Assembly (NCBI GenBank): GCA_951802425.1
Contig: OX637798.1
Coordinates: 2,976,001 to 3,040,000 of the forward strand
DNA: 64,000 bases
Origin: Clavaria fumosa
Lineage: Eukaryota > Basidiomycota > Agaricomycetes > Agaricales > Clavariaceae
Direction: 5' to 3'
Shown here: piece after piece, positions 20,955 through 34,216 of the stretch
How the letters are laid out: every line of letters starts with the position of its first letter
How positions within the stretch are numbered: position 1 is the stretch's first letter
The notes under the pieces: generated by a model
Seen by the model: only the letters and a program-made list of their open reading frames with translations
What the model was told of the DNA's origin: nothing
Databases searched by the model: none
Made by a program: the position numbers and the translations under genes

Positions 20955-23900
20955 ATGCGCAAAGCTGTTGACACCACCCTCGCGAAGCTAAAGTCGTCTA
21001 CAGGACCTCAGTCTCTTGCCTTCATTAGCCTCCAGAATGCTCTTGCACTTCTCAAGGAGGTTGCGGGGAAGGCGGGTGTACCAGGATTACAGGAAGGTAT
21101 CAAAGGATTAATGGTTCTCCTCGATGCTATTCAAGTGCGTGAAACATCTCATTTACCGTGCCGTCGCATTGCTCGCTAACCATCCACACAGAAAACCTCA
21201 CAGAATAGCAGTGACTTGGAATCACTCGACCGTCGCGTTCGAGACTTGCATAACATGCTGCAAGAGGCATCTGATAGCGGGACCCTGACTACAGCAATGA
21301 CTGACCGTATCAACCGCTTGTCTGAGTGAGTCACCATTCTCCTAGTATAATGTTTTATTGATCTCAGTCTTGAATGGCAGATCATGGAAGTCTGTTGGTG
21401 AGCAGGCACAGCGTATGATCACGCGCAACCACTTGAGGCGTTTCCTCACTCGCGACCGTGATACTGTTGAGATTATGGGCCTCATCTCTGCAATCAATGA
21501 CTCAATACAACAATTTCTTGTAAGTAAATGGCCTGCACTTTTCAGAGATGATAATTGAGCTGCGGCCACCCCAAGGTTCAAAGTACACTTGCCATTGAGT
21601 CCGCCCTTGGAGTAAGTTCATGAGCCATAAATTGGCATAGTTGTGCAGATGTGACTGACTAATTGCTAGGAACATGCCGCCCGAGTTGAGGAACAGGCTG
21701 CCCGAGTTGAGGAACATGCTGCCCGAGTTGAGGAACATGCTGCCCGAGCTGAGGCTAGCTTTCAGGTTTGTCTCTTCTTGTCGGTGTCATTGTCCTGTTT
21801 ACCATATGATTAATTTATCAGGAAATCAAGACAAAGCTCAATGACTACAGTATGGTTTATTCATAATTTGATTCAGTGCTTTACTTATGTTTGATCTGCA
21901 GCTGGTCTCAATTTGCCCCATGCTGCCACTGCTGGCTTCGATTGCAACAATAAGCTAGTCCCATGTCTTGATGGTACTCGGAAACAGATTCTTGATGAGC
22001 TATATCAATGGATTGGTCATGGCATCAAAGACCTCTCCCAGGAGGGCATACTCACATCCTCTGACCATTTATGTGTCATGGGGACTCGGCAGATATTTTG
22101 GATCAATGGTGTAGCTGGGAGTGGGAAGACTACAATTGCTTACACTGCTGCAGAGTTCTGTGAGGACAAAGGAATGCTTGCCGCGAGCTTCTTCTGCTCC
22201 AGGGATAATGCTGATTGCAGCAACCTTAATTTGGTTTTCACCACCATTGCCTATCAATTGGGACAGTTTTGTCCAGAGTTCAAGGCTGGTCTTGCAGAAG
22301 TGGTCAGGTCAAATCCTGATATTGTCTATTCCAATGTGTCCTATCAGTTGAAAAAGATGATTGTCAAGCCATTGCTTGCTATGAGGAATAGGTTTCCTCA
22401 AGGTTTAGTGGTGATTGATGCTCTGGATGAATGCAAGGATGACAGTTCTACATCCACCATTCTGGCATCTTTGTCTCAACACATTGACAAGTTGTCCCCA
22501 TTGCAATTCCTCATCACCAGTAGACCAATTCTCCAGATCACTGGAGCTTTTCAACATCCACATCTCATCAATGCAACCAGGCCATTGATTCTTCATCAAG
22601 TCAAGTTGGACATCATTAAAAGTGATATCCAGTGTTATCTGAAATGGCACCTTGGTGCCATCAAGCAGAAATATCACATTCCTGGTACCTGGCCATCTTC
22701 CAGAGATGTTGAAGACTTGACCCATATGTCTTCAGGCCTGTTCATATTTGCTGCTACTGCAGCAAGGTTCATTGATGCTGCTGATCCCAGAGGGCAATTG
22801 AAGATACTTTTGAACACAAAGTCTGCTACTGGCTTCTCTCTTCTGCAACATCTGGATCAGTTGTACTCTCAAGTGCTCAACACTGCATTCCCAGATATTT
22901 CTAACCACCCTGGACCCAAATTGCAATTGATTCTAGGTGCCATTGTCACCCTTCAGGATCCTCTCTCATCAGATCAATTGGAGGATCTGCTTGAATGTGA
23001 TGTTCTTGGTTATCTTCAGCAGTTACAGGCAATCATCACCCTTCCAAATGATGGTGTTGGAGTTATTAGATTGATCCACCCATCATTCTTTGATTTCATT
23101 GTGGATCCTACCAGATGCCATGATGAGCAGTTTAGAATCAATCTTGAAGAGCAGCACACCATCATGGCAGAGAAATGCTTGACTATGATGAAAAGGTTAA
23201 GGAAGGATATTTGTGGCATAGGAGATCCCACCAAATTCAACCATGAGGTTCCAGATCTCCCAGAGATGATATCCAATCACATCTCATGCAGCCTGCAGTA
23301 TGCATCTAGATATTGGGGTGCACATGTTTGCAGTGGCAAGCTTTCAAGTGACATGTTGAAGCTTCTAGAGGATTTCTGCTCAAATCATTTATTACACTGG
23401 ATAGAGGTCTGCAGCCTTCTTGGGCATCTAAGAAATGCATTGCAAATGTTGGCATCTGTGCATGCCTGTCTTGCAGTAAGTGCATATCCTTGTCAGTTGA
23501 GGTTGTCAAAACTAACATGTAATCCTTTCTGCAGATCAGGAAAGATGTGCATATGACAGTCTCAGCACTGTTATATGATGGTCAAAGATTGATTCAAGAG
23601 TTCTTTCCAGCCATCAGTGTATCTGCCTTGCAGGTGTATTTTACAGCTTTGCCCTTCACCCCAACTGGCACTGAAATATACAATACCTATCATAAGAAGT
23701 TGGAAGGTGTGGTGATGGTGCAAGGGGCATTACCAAAACAATGGAGTGCATGTATACAAGTCATAGAGAGCCATTCTGAGTGTGTCACATCAGTATCATT
23801 CTCTCCAGATGGCACAAGGATAGTTTCAGGGTCTTATGACAAGACAGTGAGAGTGTGGGATGCAGTCACTGGTGCTCATCTACAAACACTTGAGGGCCAT

Positions 23901-25640
23901 TCTGACCAGGTCAGATCAGTGTCATTCTCTCCAGATGGCACAAGGATAGTTTCAGGGTCTGATGACAAGACAGTGAGAGTGTGGGATACAGTAACTGGTG
24001 CTCATCTGCAGACACTTGAGGGCCATGCTTACCCAATCACATCAGTGTCATTCTCTCCAGATAGCACAAGGATTGTTTTAGGGTCTGATGACAAGACAGT
24101 GAGAGTGTGGGATACAGTAACTGGTGCTCATCTGCAGACACTTGAGGGCCATTCTAATTATGTCACTTCAGTGTCATTCTCTTCAGATGGCACAAGGATT
24201 GTTTCAGGGTCTCATGACAAGACAGTGAGAGTATGGGATGCAGTCACTGGTGCTCATCTACAAACACTTGAGGGCCATTCTGATTGGGTCACATCAGTGT
24301 CATTCTCTCCAGATGGCACAAGGATAGTTTCAGGGTCTGATGACAAGACAGTGAGAGTGTGGGATACAGTAACTGGTGCTCATCTGCAGACACTTGAGTG
24401 CCATTCTAGTTGGGTCAGATCAGTGTCATTCTCTCCAGATAGCACAAGGATTGTTTTAGGGTCTGATGACAAGACAGTGAGAGTGTGGGATACAGTAACT
24501 GGTGCTCATCTGCAGACACTTGAGGGCCATTCTAGTTGTGTCACATCAGTGTCATTCTCTTCAGATGGCACAAGGATTGTTTCAGGGTCTCATGACAAGA
24601 CAGTGAGAGTATGGGATGCAGTCACTGGTGCTCATCTACAAACACTTGAGGGCCATTCTGATTGGGTCACATCAGTGTCATTCTCTCCAGATGGCACAAG
24701 GATTGTTTCAGGGTCTGATGACAAGACAGTGAGAGTGTGGGATACAGTAACTGGTGTGCATCTGCAGACACTTGAGGGCCATGCTTACTCAATCACATCA
24801 GTGTCATTCTCTCCAGATGGCACAAGGATTGTTTTAGGGTCTAATGACAAGACAGTGAGAGTGTGGGATACAGTCACTGGTGCTCATCTGCAGACACTTG
24901 GAGGCCATTCTCATTGGGTCATGTCAGTGTCATTCTCTCCAGATGGCACAAGGATTGTTTCAGGGTCTGGGGACAAGACAGTGAGAGTGTGGGATACAGT
25001 CACTGGTGCTCATCTGCAGACACTTGAGGGCCATTCTAATTGGGTCCGATCAGTGTCATTCTCTTCAGATGGCACCAGGATTGTTTCAGGGTCTGATGAC
25101 CAGACAGTGAGAGTGTGGGATACAGTCACTGGTGCTCATCTGCAGACACTTGAGGGCCATTCTAATTGGGTCCGATCAGTGTCATTCTCTTCAGATGGCA
25201 CAAGGATTGTTTCAGGGTCTGATGACCAGACAGTGAGAGTATGGGATGCAGTCACTGGTGCTCATCTACAAACACTTGAGGGCCATTCTAATTTTGTCAG
25301 ATCAGTGTCATTCTCTTCAGATGGCACAAGGATTGTGTCAGCTGATGCCAAGACAGTGAGAATATGGGATGCAGGAACTGGAGTCCTTCACATCATTCAC
25401 AGTGATTCAAACATGGGGAGGTCATGGCCATACCTCATCAATAATGGATGGATATCTACTTCTTTCACAAGGCATAAGCTTTGTTGGATTCCTGTGACTT
25501 ATCATAACATATGTGCATCCACTATTGATCAAGTGGCAGTGGTCACACCCCAGAATTCCATCATTTCCCTCCAATTCACTGCCTTGCATTCCTACCTCCA
25601 TACACAGTTCCAGATACCTCTGCCTTCAACTAATTCTTAG
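20955..25640 (+). CDS. NLR-B: HeLo-like/NACHT/13xWD40 receptor
   Basis: Predicted 1430 residues from exons 20955-21134, 21192-21325, 21381-21519, 21576-21611, 21670-21765, 21822-21849, 21902-23475, 23535-25640. The start is fixed by conservation of ATGCGCAAAGC and its upstream flank. The domain plan matches NLR-A: helical N-terminus (MRKAVDTTLAKLKSS ...), coiled linker, NACHT with Walker A GVAGSGKTT near residue 274 and Walker B VVIDALDEC, then 13 WD40 repeats and the conserved tail. Exon 5 has four heptads (EHAARVE, EQAARVE, EHAARVE, EHAARAE), the most of any copy. Repeats 3-5 resemble repeats 7-9 as a higher-order block. The last repeat has lost two residues (IVSADAKTV). Confidence 0.9.
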
Positions 25641-26453
25641 CTCTTGTCCATGCGATCCCCCACCAAGCACAGGCCCAGGGGTGTGAAGATGGTGAAATGA
25701 GGAATAAAATATAACTTGAATCAAAATGTGTACTTGAATCCTAAAGAGAGGATTGCATAACAGCCTCAATCATTTCTTTTGTATGTCAAAGGTCTGAATA
25801 ATAATCAGAGCTACCAAAGGACTGCAGGAAGCCTTGTGCCATTGGTTCCAAGTCCATGAGCACAGCACTTCCCAGTACCAAATATGTTGCCCCCCAAGAC
25901 TTCCTGACACAGCTATTTTTTCATGCAACATGCTTAGGCAAGAAGATATACAGGTATTGTTAGAAAGCCATGCCCCAACGGGTTGAAGCAAGAATGTTAT
26001 GATAGCACCATCACATTAACAAATCTTACCTCAAGAGAAGCAAGGCTGATAATGAGCAGAGGCAAAGCTGACAACAGACAAAGTGATGCTGATGTACAGA
26101 GAATGAAAACTACACCTCATTAAGAGACATATTTGATCAAGATTACATCCAGGTCAGAAGATAATGATAGATACAACTGGTCACTGCAGGAATGGAAAGA
26201 AGGCCAAAACAAAACAAAAAAAGGAAAAACAAAAAAACAAAAGTTAACCGAGAGACAACACCGCTGAGATGCACGAGGGGAGGCATTCCGCATTGACGAC
26301 TATCATGAGCGAGTAGCAATAGATACAACGAAAACAAGAAAAGGGTAGGGTGGGGAGAGGCTGAATGGCCGAATGGCGAAAAAAAGAATAGATTATGCAC
26401 TATTACAAAGCGAGCGCTTGAGACAAAGCCACGAAATGAGAGGGCGGGGGCGT
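25641..26453. other. Shared 3' flank between NLR-B and G-alpha C
   Basis: This is a copy of the block at 15331-16143. AATAAA follows the NLR stop within about 70 bases. The minus-strand relic frame at 25770-25991 begins the same way (LQPVGAWLSNNTCISSC) but changes frame after HEKIAVSGSL. The sequence tatcatatattttgatc present in the other copies is deleted near 26130. Confidence 0.5.
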
Positions 26454-28380
26454 TTACATTAGTTCTGCGTGGCGCAGATGGTCTCGCAGTATGATCTCTT
26501 CGACTGAGGGAAAGTCGGCGGTTGGTTAGTCACAAGCTTGCTGAAAAGAGGGTGCGGATGGGGAGGGGAGACCAGAGGAGGCTTACCAGTGCCCAGGGTG
26601 ACCGCCGTGGCTTCCGTATCCTGTGCGCACAGATACCATCAACGCAGAATGGGCGAAACGAAGGCCAATACAATAAGGAAACGAAATAGGATAAAACGAA
26701 ACGAACACTTGGTCGCAGTATGCAGGTCGTTCTTCCGATCACCAAAGCTGGGCACGCTGTCCCTGATGCGGACGCCGCGGCGCAGCTTCGAGTCGAGGAT
26801 GTCGCACTTGTTGAGGAAGAGGATCATCTGCGTGTGTGCGAGCCACTTGCACGCGCACACTGCCCACCACAGCAGGTAGCTGTCCTCGAGCCTGTTCATG
26901 CGCCGGTCCTCCAAAAGCTTCGAAGTCGAAGCACGAGATCGGCGCGAGGAAGATGATCGCGTTCACGTCGTCGAAGTAGGGGTACCATGCCGCGCGCTGT
27001 GTGAAGACGTGGGGGGGGAGTTGGTCAGCCGGCCTGGACACCCTCGGGTATCAGTGGTACGCACAGATGACCGGGTCCCCCCACATCGTACATGAGCCGT
27101 TCCTGGCCAACCCTGCGACCTGTATCGATTCAACGGAGGGGCGGTCAGGATGAAGGCCGCTTTCAAAGGGAGGGGGGGAAATAAAGGAGATGGAACGCAC
27201 CGTGGTCAAACACGAATTTGTACTCCTGCACGCCAAGCGTGTGCAGATGGGCTCCAATGACATCTGCGTCCGTTGGCTGGTAGTGGCGCGTGGCGGCTCG
27301 CTCGACGTCGTTTTAGGAAGCTGCACAGGGGGCAAGCGGGTCAGCACGCAGCACAGCAACGAAAGAGCAATAATAATAATAATAAAGCAATAGTCCCAAA
27401 CGTCACATTGATACGCACAATCTTGGGGTCTCCTCAAGCCTGACATTCCGCTTGGCCAGAGCAGATCGCAACATAAGGTCCTCCCATATCGCCTTCATGT
27501 CGTCTGCGCACGACCCAATGACTTCCGTGATGTCGTTCAGCTCCACGCCCCAACCGCGCCTCGCAACGGGGGTCTGCTGCTGCGCCTCTCCCACAGCAGC
27601 AGCCGCAGCGGCGGCAGCCCGCCCACAGCGGAAGCGGTCCAGTGCAGTCTTCCACCCGTTGCGCGAGTTGATCGAGAATTCTTGCTGCTGCTGCATGCGG
27701 AACGCCGGGGCTTGTGTCCGTGTCGTCGAACGGCGCAGCGGTCGTGATGAAGGTGGAGTGCACCTCGCTCGCGGCGGCGCCGAGACGCCGCTCGAGGTCC
27801 GTCTGGATGCGCCGCAACGGCCCGAGGCGGAGCTTCAGGAGATGGAGTTTTTCAGTGAAATGCTGCTGCTGCCGGACGTGGTGTGGTTGCAGCGAGGACG
27901 AGAGACGCCGGTGGGGGTGCCAGCTATGGCGGCGGAGGAAGAGGGGGCGCCTGTAGCGGTGGCCATTTCGTCGGAAAGGAGGTCGAGTATGGCGTTGACA
28001 TCGCGGACGAGGTCGAGCTGGATGACGGCGCGCCACGAGTCGCGTGCCTCATGCCATTCGCGGCGGGCGTAGGTAATTTCGAAGTCTGCGATGTGTGCGT
28101 GTGATAGAGGTTCCATGAGCGATAGCATTTGAATAAACGAGCGTCAGAGGTGGGATCAGCGAGCGTCAAGGGATGAGCGGCTCACTTTTGACGATGGTAG
28201 ATTGGCCTGGTACACGTCGTCTAATCAGCATTAGGGTTGAAGATGATGGAAGTGTGGGGAGAGAGGAAGGAGGGAAAAAATTACGCACCGCTTTCAGGAG
28301 GACGTTTGTGGGGTGCCCCCCACATCTCAGCTCCTCCTCCTGGCGAATCTGCCTGCCGATCTTGTCGCTAAAGTGGCGAG
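26454..28380 (-). pseudogene. G-alpha copy C, chimera of two G-alpha paralogues
   Basis: The 3' two thirds match copies A, B, D and E: NKCDILDSKL region, MYD switch II, C-terminal HLRHAELM ending at 26454. The 5' third instead matches the second paralogue: FEITYARREWHEARDSW, the exon that lacks GKS near 28190, and the damaged P-loop exon near 28330. The switch is inside exon 3, around 27840-28040. The exon carrying HFREIQRKHS is deleted near 26670. One extra base near 26920 shifts the frame, and the 11-base lesion is present. It is a pseudogene formed by unequal recombination. Confidence 0.82.
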
Positions 28381-28530
28381 CGTTGGGGGAACGGAGAGCT
28401 CGTACAGCCAGTGGTTCCAGGCGCTTGACAAACGGTACATGCTGCCCATCGTCTCGAAGGCGACGGCGAGTTGGGGGGGGGGGGGGACGTGGTTCGGGAC
28501 ACGCTGGGGCGGGCGCGAGGGTAAATTCTT
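28381..28530 (+). pseudogene. Antiporter tail fragment, copy C
   Basis: This short frame with SSYSQWFQALDKRYMLPIVS and KATAS is homologous to 20680-20780. It runs into a run of 14 G (28473-28486) and then the NLR 5' flank. It is the only antiporter relic left in copy C, consistent with a deletion that removed the larger antiporter piece. Confidence 0.65.
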
Positions 28531-28639
28531 GCGAACGTGTTTAGCAGGTCTTCCTTGTTTGAGAGGTCTGCGTCACATGACACCGGCCATCGATAAGCAT
28601 CGTCGCTCGCATCTTTCGTCGACACTACTAGTATCAATC

Positions 28640-31600
28640 ATGCGCAAAGCTGTTGACACCACCCTCGCGAAGCTAAAATCGTCTACAGGACCTCAGTCTC
28701 TTGCCTTCATTAGCCTCCAGAATGCTCTTGCGCTTCTCAAGGAGGTTGCTGGGAAGTCGGGTGTACCAGGATTACAGGAAGGTATCAAAGGATTAGTGAT
28801 TCTCCTCGATGCTATTCAAGTGAGTGAAACATCTCATTTACCGTCCCGTCGCATTGCTCGCTAACCATCCACACAGAAAACCTCACAGAATAACAGTGAC
28901 TTGGAATCACTCGACCGTCGCGTTCGAGACTTGCATATCATGCTGCAAGAGGCATCTGATAGCGGGACCCTGACTACAGCAATGACTGACCGAATAAACC
29001 GCTTGTCTGAGTGAGGCACCATTCTCTTAGTATAATCGTTTATCGATCTCAGTCTTGAATGGCAGATCATGGAAGTCTGTTGGTGAGCAGGCACAGCGTA
29101 TGATCACGCGCAACCACTTGAGGCGTTTCCTCACTCGCGACCGTGATACTGTTGAGATTACGGGCCTCATCTCTGCTATCAATGACTCAATACATCAATT
29201 TCTTGTAAGTAAATGACCTGTACTTTTCAGAGATGATGATTGAGCTGCGGCCACCCCAAGGTTCAAAGTACACTTGCCATTGAGTCCGCCCTTGGAGTAA
29301 GTCCATGAGCCATAAAGTAGCATAGTTGAGCAGATGTGACTGACTAATTGCTAGGAACATGCTGCCCGAGCTGAGGAACATGCTGCTCGAGCTGAGGCTA
29401 GCCTTCAGGTTTGTCTCTTCCTGTTAGTGTCCTTATCTTGTTCATCATATAGTTAATTTATCAGGAAATCAAGACAAGGCTCGATGACTACAGTATGGCT
29501 TATTCATAATTTGATTCAGTGCTTTACTTATGTTTGGTCTGCAGCTGGTCTCAATCTGCCTCATGCCACCACTGCTGGCTTCAGTTGCAATAATAAGCTA
29601 GTCCCATGTCTTGATGGTACTCGGAAACAGATTCTTGATGAGCTATATCAATGGATTGGTCATGATATCAAAGACCTCTCCCGGGAGGGCATGCTCACAT
29701 CCTCTGACCCTTTGTGTGTCATGGGGACTCGGCAGATATTTTGGATCAATGGTGTAGCTGGGAGTGGGAAGACTACAATTGCTTACACTGCTGCAGAGTA
29801 CTGTGAGGACAAAGAAATGCTTGCTGCGAGCTTCTTCTGCTCAAGGGATAATGCTGATTGCAGCAACCTTAATTTGGTTTTCACCACCATTGCATATCAA
29901 TTGGGACAGTTTTGTCCAGAGTTCAAGGCTTGCCTTGCAGAAGTGGTCAGGTCAAATCCTGATGTTGTCTACTCCAATGTCTCCTATCAGTTGAAGAAGA
30001 TGATTGTCAAACCATTGCTTGCTATGAGGAATAGGTTTCCTCAAGGTTTAGTGGTGATTGATGCTTTAGATGAATGCAAGGATGACAGTTCTACATCCAC
30101 CATTCTGGCATCTTTGTCCCAACACATTGACAAGTTATTCCCATTGCAATTCCTCATCACCAGTCGACCAATTCTCCAGATCACTGGAGCTTTTCAACAT
30201 CCACATCTCATCAATACAATGAGGCCATTGATTCTTCATCAAGTCAAGCTGGATGTCATTAAAAGTGATATCCAGTGTTATCTGACATGGCACCTTGGTG
30301 CTATCAAGCAGAAATACCACATTCCTGGTACCTGGCCATCTTCAAGAGATGTTGAAGACTTGACCCATATGTCCTCTGGCCTGTTTATATTTGCTGCTAC
30401 TGCAGCAAGGTTTATTGATGCTGCTGATCCCAGAGGGCAATTGAAGATACTTTTGAACACTAAATCTGCTACTGGCTTCTCTCCTCTGCAGCATCTGGAT
30501 CAGTTGTACTCCCAAGTGCTCAACACTGCATTCCCAGATATTTCTGATCACTCTGGAGCCAAATTGCAATTGATTCTAGGTGCCATTGTCACCCTTCAGG
30601 ATCCTCTCCCATCAGATCAATTGGAGGATCTGCTTGAATGTGATGTCTATGGTTATCTTCAGCAGTTACAGGCAATCATCACCCTTCCAAATGATGGTGT
30701 TGGAGTTATTAGATTGATCCACCCATCATTCTTTGATTTCATTGTGGATTCTACCAGATGCCATGATGAGCAGTTTAGAATCAATCTTCAAGAGCAGCAC
30801 ACCATCATGGCAGAGAAATGCTTGACCATGATGAAAAGGTTAAAGAAGGATATTTGTGGCATAGGAGATCCCACCAAATTCAACCATGAGGTTCCAGATC
30901 TCCCAGAGATGATATCCAATCACATCTCATGCAGCCTGCAGTATGCATGTAGATATTGGGGTGTGCATGTTTGCAGTGGCAAGCTTTCAAGTGATGTGTT
31001 GAATCTTCTGGAGGATTTCTGCTCAAATCATTTATTACACTGGATAGAGGTCTGCAGCCTTCTTGGGCATCTAAGAAATGCATTGCAAATGTTGGCATCT
31101 GTACATGCCTGTCTTGCAGTAAGTCCATATCCTTGTGAGTTGAGGTTGACAAAACTAACATGTAATCTTTGGTGCAGATCAGGAAAGATGTGCATATGAC
31201 AGTCTCAGCACTGTTATATGATGGTGAAAGATTGATTCAAGAGTTCTTTCCAGCCATCAGTGTGTCTGCCTTGCAGGTGTATTTTTCAGCTTTGCCCTTC
31301 ACCCCAACTGGCACTGAATTATACAATACTTATCATCAGCAGTTGGAGGGTGCAGTGATAGTGCAAGGGGCATTACCAAAAGAATGGAGCACATGTATAC
31401 AAGTCATAGAGGGCCATTCTGGTTGGGTCACATCAGTGTCATTCTCTCCAAATGGCACAAGGATTGTTTCAGGGTCTTATGACAAGACAGTGAGAGTGTG
31501 GGATACAGTCACTGGTGCTCATCTGCAGACACTTGAGGGCCATTCTAAGTGGGTCAGATCAGTGTCATTCTCTCCAGATGGCACAAGGATTGTTTCAGGG

Positions 31601-33421
31601 TCTGATGATGAGACAGTGAGAGTGTGGGATACAGTCACTGGTGCTCATCTGCAGACACTTGAGGGCCATGCTTACATAATCACATCAGTGTCATTCTCTC
31701 CAGATGGCACAAAGATTGTTTCAGGGTCTGAGGACAAGACAGTGAGAGTGTGGGATACAGTCACTGGTGCTCATCTACAGACACTTGAGGGCCATTCTTA
31801 TGGTGTCATATCAGTGTCATTCTCTCCAGATGGCACAAGGATTGTTTCAGGGTCTTCTGACAAGACAGTGAGAGTGTGGGATACAGTCACTGGTGCTCAT
31901 CTGCAGACACTTGAGGGCCATTCTCATCTGGTCACATCAGTGTCATTCTCTCCAGATGGCACAAGGATAGTTTCAGGGTCTCATGACAAGACAGTGAGAG
32001 TGTGGGATGCAGTCACCAGTGCTCATCTGCAGACACTTGAGGGCCATTCTGATTGGGTCATGTCAGTGTCATTTTCTCCAGATGGCACAATGATAGTTTC
32101 AGGGTCTGATGACAAGACAGTGAGAGTGTGGGATACAGTCACTGGTGCTCATCTGCAGACATTTGAGGGCCATTCTAGTTGGGTCAGATCAGTGTCATTC
32201 TCTCCAGATGGCACAAGGATAGTTTCAGGGTCTTCTGATGGGACAGTGAGAGTGTGGGATACAGTCCCTGGTGCTCATCTGCAGACACTTGAGTGCCATT
32301 CTAGTTGGGTCAGATCAGTGTCATTCTCTCCAGATGGCACAAGGATAGTTTCAGGGTCTTCTGATGGGACAGTGAGAGTGTGGGATACAGTCACTGGTGC
32401 TCATCTGCAGACACTTGAGTGCTATTCTAGTTGGGTCAGATCAGTGTCATTCTCTCCAGATGGCACAAGGATAGTTTCAGGGTCTTCTGATGGGACAGTG
32501 AGAGTGTGGGATACAGTCACTGGTGCTCATCTGCAGACACTTGAGGGCCATTTCAGTTGGGTCGGATCAGTGTCATTCTCTCCAGATGGCACAAGGATAG
32601 TTTCAGGGTCTTATGACAAGACAGTGAGAGTGTGGGATACAGTCACTGGTGCTCATCTGCAGACACTTGAGGGTCATTCTCAGCAGGTCACTTCAGTGTC
32701 ATTCTCTCCAGATGGCACAAGGATAGTTTCAGGGTCTAGGGACAAGACAGTGAGAGTGTGGGATACAGTCACTGGTGCTCATCTGCAGACACTTGAGGGC
32801 CATTCTCATTGGGTCAGATCAGTGTCATTCTCTCCAGATGGCACAAGGATAGTTTCAGGGTCTAGGGACAAGACAGTGAGAATGTGGGATACAGTCACTG
32901 GTGCTCATCTGCAGACACTTGAGGGCCATTCTCACCAGGTCACATCAGTGTCATTCTCTCCAGATGGCACAAGGATAGTTTCAGGGTCTAGGGACAAGAC
33001 AGTGAGAATGTGGGATACAGTCACTGGTGCTCATCTGCAGACACTTGAGGGCCATTCTCACCAGGTCACATCAGTGTCATTCTCTCCAGATGGCACAAGG
33101 ATAGTTTCAGGGTCTAAAGATGGGACAGTGAGAGTATGGGATGCAGGAACTGGGGTCCTTCACATCATTCACAGTGATTCAAACTGGGGGAGGTCATGGC
33201 CATACCTCATCAATGATGGATGGTTATCAACTTCATTCACAAGGCATAGGCTTTGTTGGATTCCTGTGGCTTATCGTAGCCATGATGGCATAAATGCATC
33301 CACTATTGATCAAATGGCAGTGGTCGCACTCCAGGATTCCATCATTTCCTTCCAATTCACTGCCTTGCATTCCTACCTCCATACACAGTTTCAAATACCT
33401 CTGCCTTCATATAATTCTTAG
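28640..33421 (+). CDS. NLR-C: HeLo-like/NACHT/14xWD40 receptor
   Basis: Predicted 1462 residues from exons 28640-28819, 28877-29010, 29066-29204, 29261-29296, 29355-29408, 29465-29492, 29545-31118, 31178-33421, all in phase. The N-terminal helices are VPGLQEGIKGLVILLDAIQ, then DLESLDRRVRDLHIMLQEA, then HLRRFLTRDRDTVEITGL. Two EHAARAE heptads follow. NACHT starts near residue 250 with GVAGSGKTT and VVIDALDEC. Fourteen WD40 repeats begin near 794. Repeats 7-9 (WVRS with SSDGTVRVW) form a near-identical run, as do 13 and 14 (HQVTS). Repeats 8 and 9 start CHS and CYS instead of GHS. Its tail-to-tail neighbour, G-alpha D, is dead. Confidence 0.9.
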
Positions 33422-34216
33422 CTCTTGTCCATGGGGTCCCCACCAAGCACAAGCCCAGGGTGTGAAGATGGTGAAATGAGGAATAAAATATAACTTGAAT
33501 CAAAATGTTTACTCAAATCTTAGTGAGAGGATTTGCATAACAGCCTAAGTCATTTCTTTTGTATGTCAGAGGTCTGAATAATAATCAGAGCTGCAAAACT
33601 GCTGCAGGAAGCCTTGTGCCATTGGTTTCAAGTCCATAACCACAGCACTTCCCAACATCAAATATGTAGCCCCCAGAGACTTCTGACACAGTTATTTTTT
33701 CATGCAACATGCTTAGGCAAGAAGATATACAGGTATTGTTAGAAAGCCATGCCCCAATGGGTTGAAGCAAGAATGTTATGATAGCACCATCACACTAACA
33801 AATTTACCTCAAGAGAAGCAAAGCTGATAATGAGCAGAGGCAAAGCTGACAACAGACAAAGTGATGCTGATGTACAGAGAATGAAAACTACACCTCATGA
33901 AGAGACATGTTATCATATATTTTGATCAAGATTACATCCAGGTCAGAAGATAATGATAGATACAGCTGGTCACTGCAGGAACGGAAAGAAGGCCAAAACA
34001 AAACAAAAAAACCGAGAGACAACACCGCTGAGACGCACGAGGGGAGGCGTTCCGCATTGACGACTATCATGAGCGAGTAGCGATAGATACAAAAAAACAA
34101 GAAAAGGGTAAAGGTGGGAGTGGCTGAATGGCTGAATGGCAAAAAAATGAATAGATTATGCACTATTACAAGGCGAACACTTGAGACAAAGCCGCGAAAT
34201 GAGAGGGCAGGGGCAT
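33422..34216. other. Shared 3' flank between NLR-C and G-alpha D
   Basis: A further copy of the NLR/G-alpha convergent spacer. AATAAA lies shortly after the NLR stop (33481). The minus-strand relic frame (33585-33770) starts LQPIGAWLSNNTCISSC but is frameshifted after EKITVS. That supports decay rather than an active gene. Confidence 0.5.

Noticed and set aside
28473..28486. Run of 14 G before NLR-C
   Set aside because: It could be an assembly or slippage product in non-functional antiporter relic sequence; no biological meaning is claimed.
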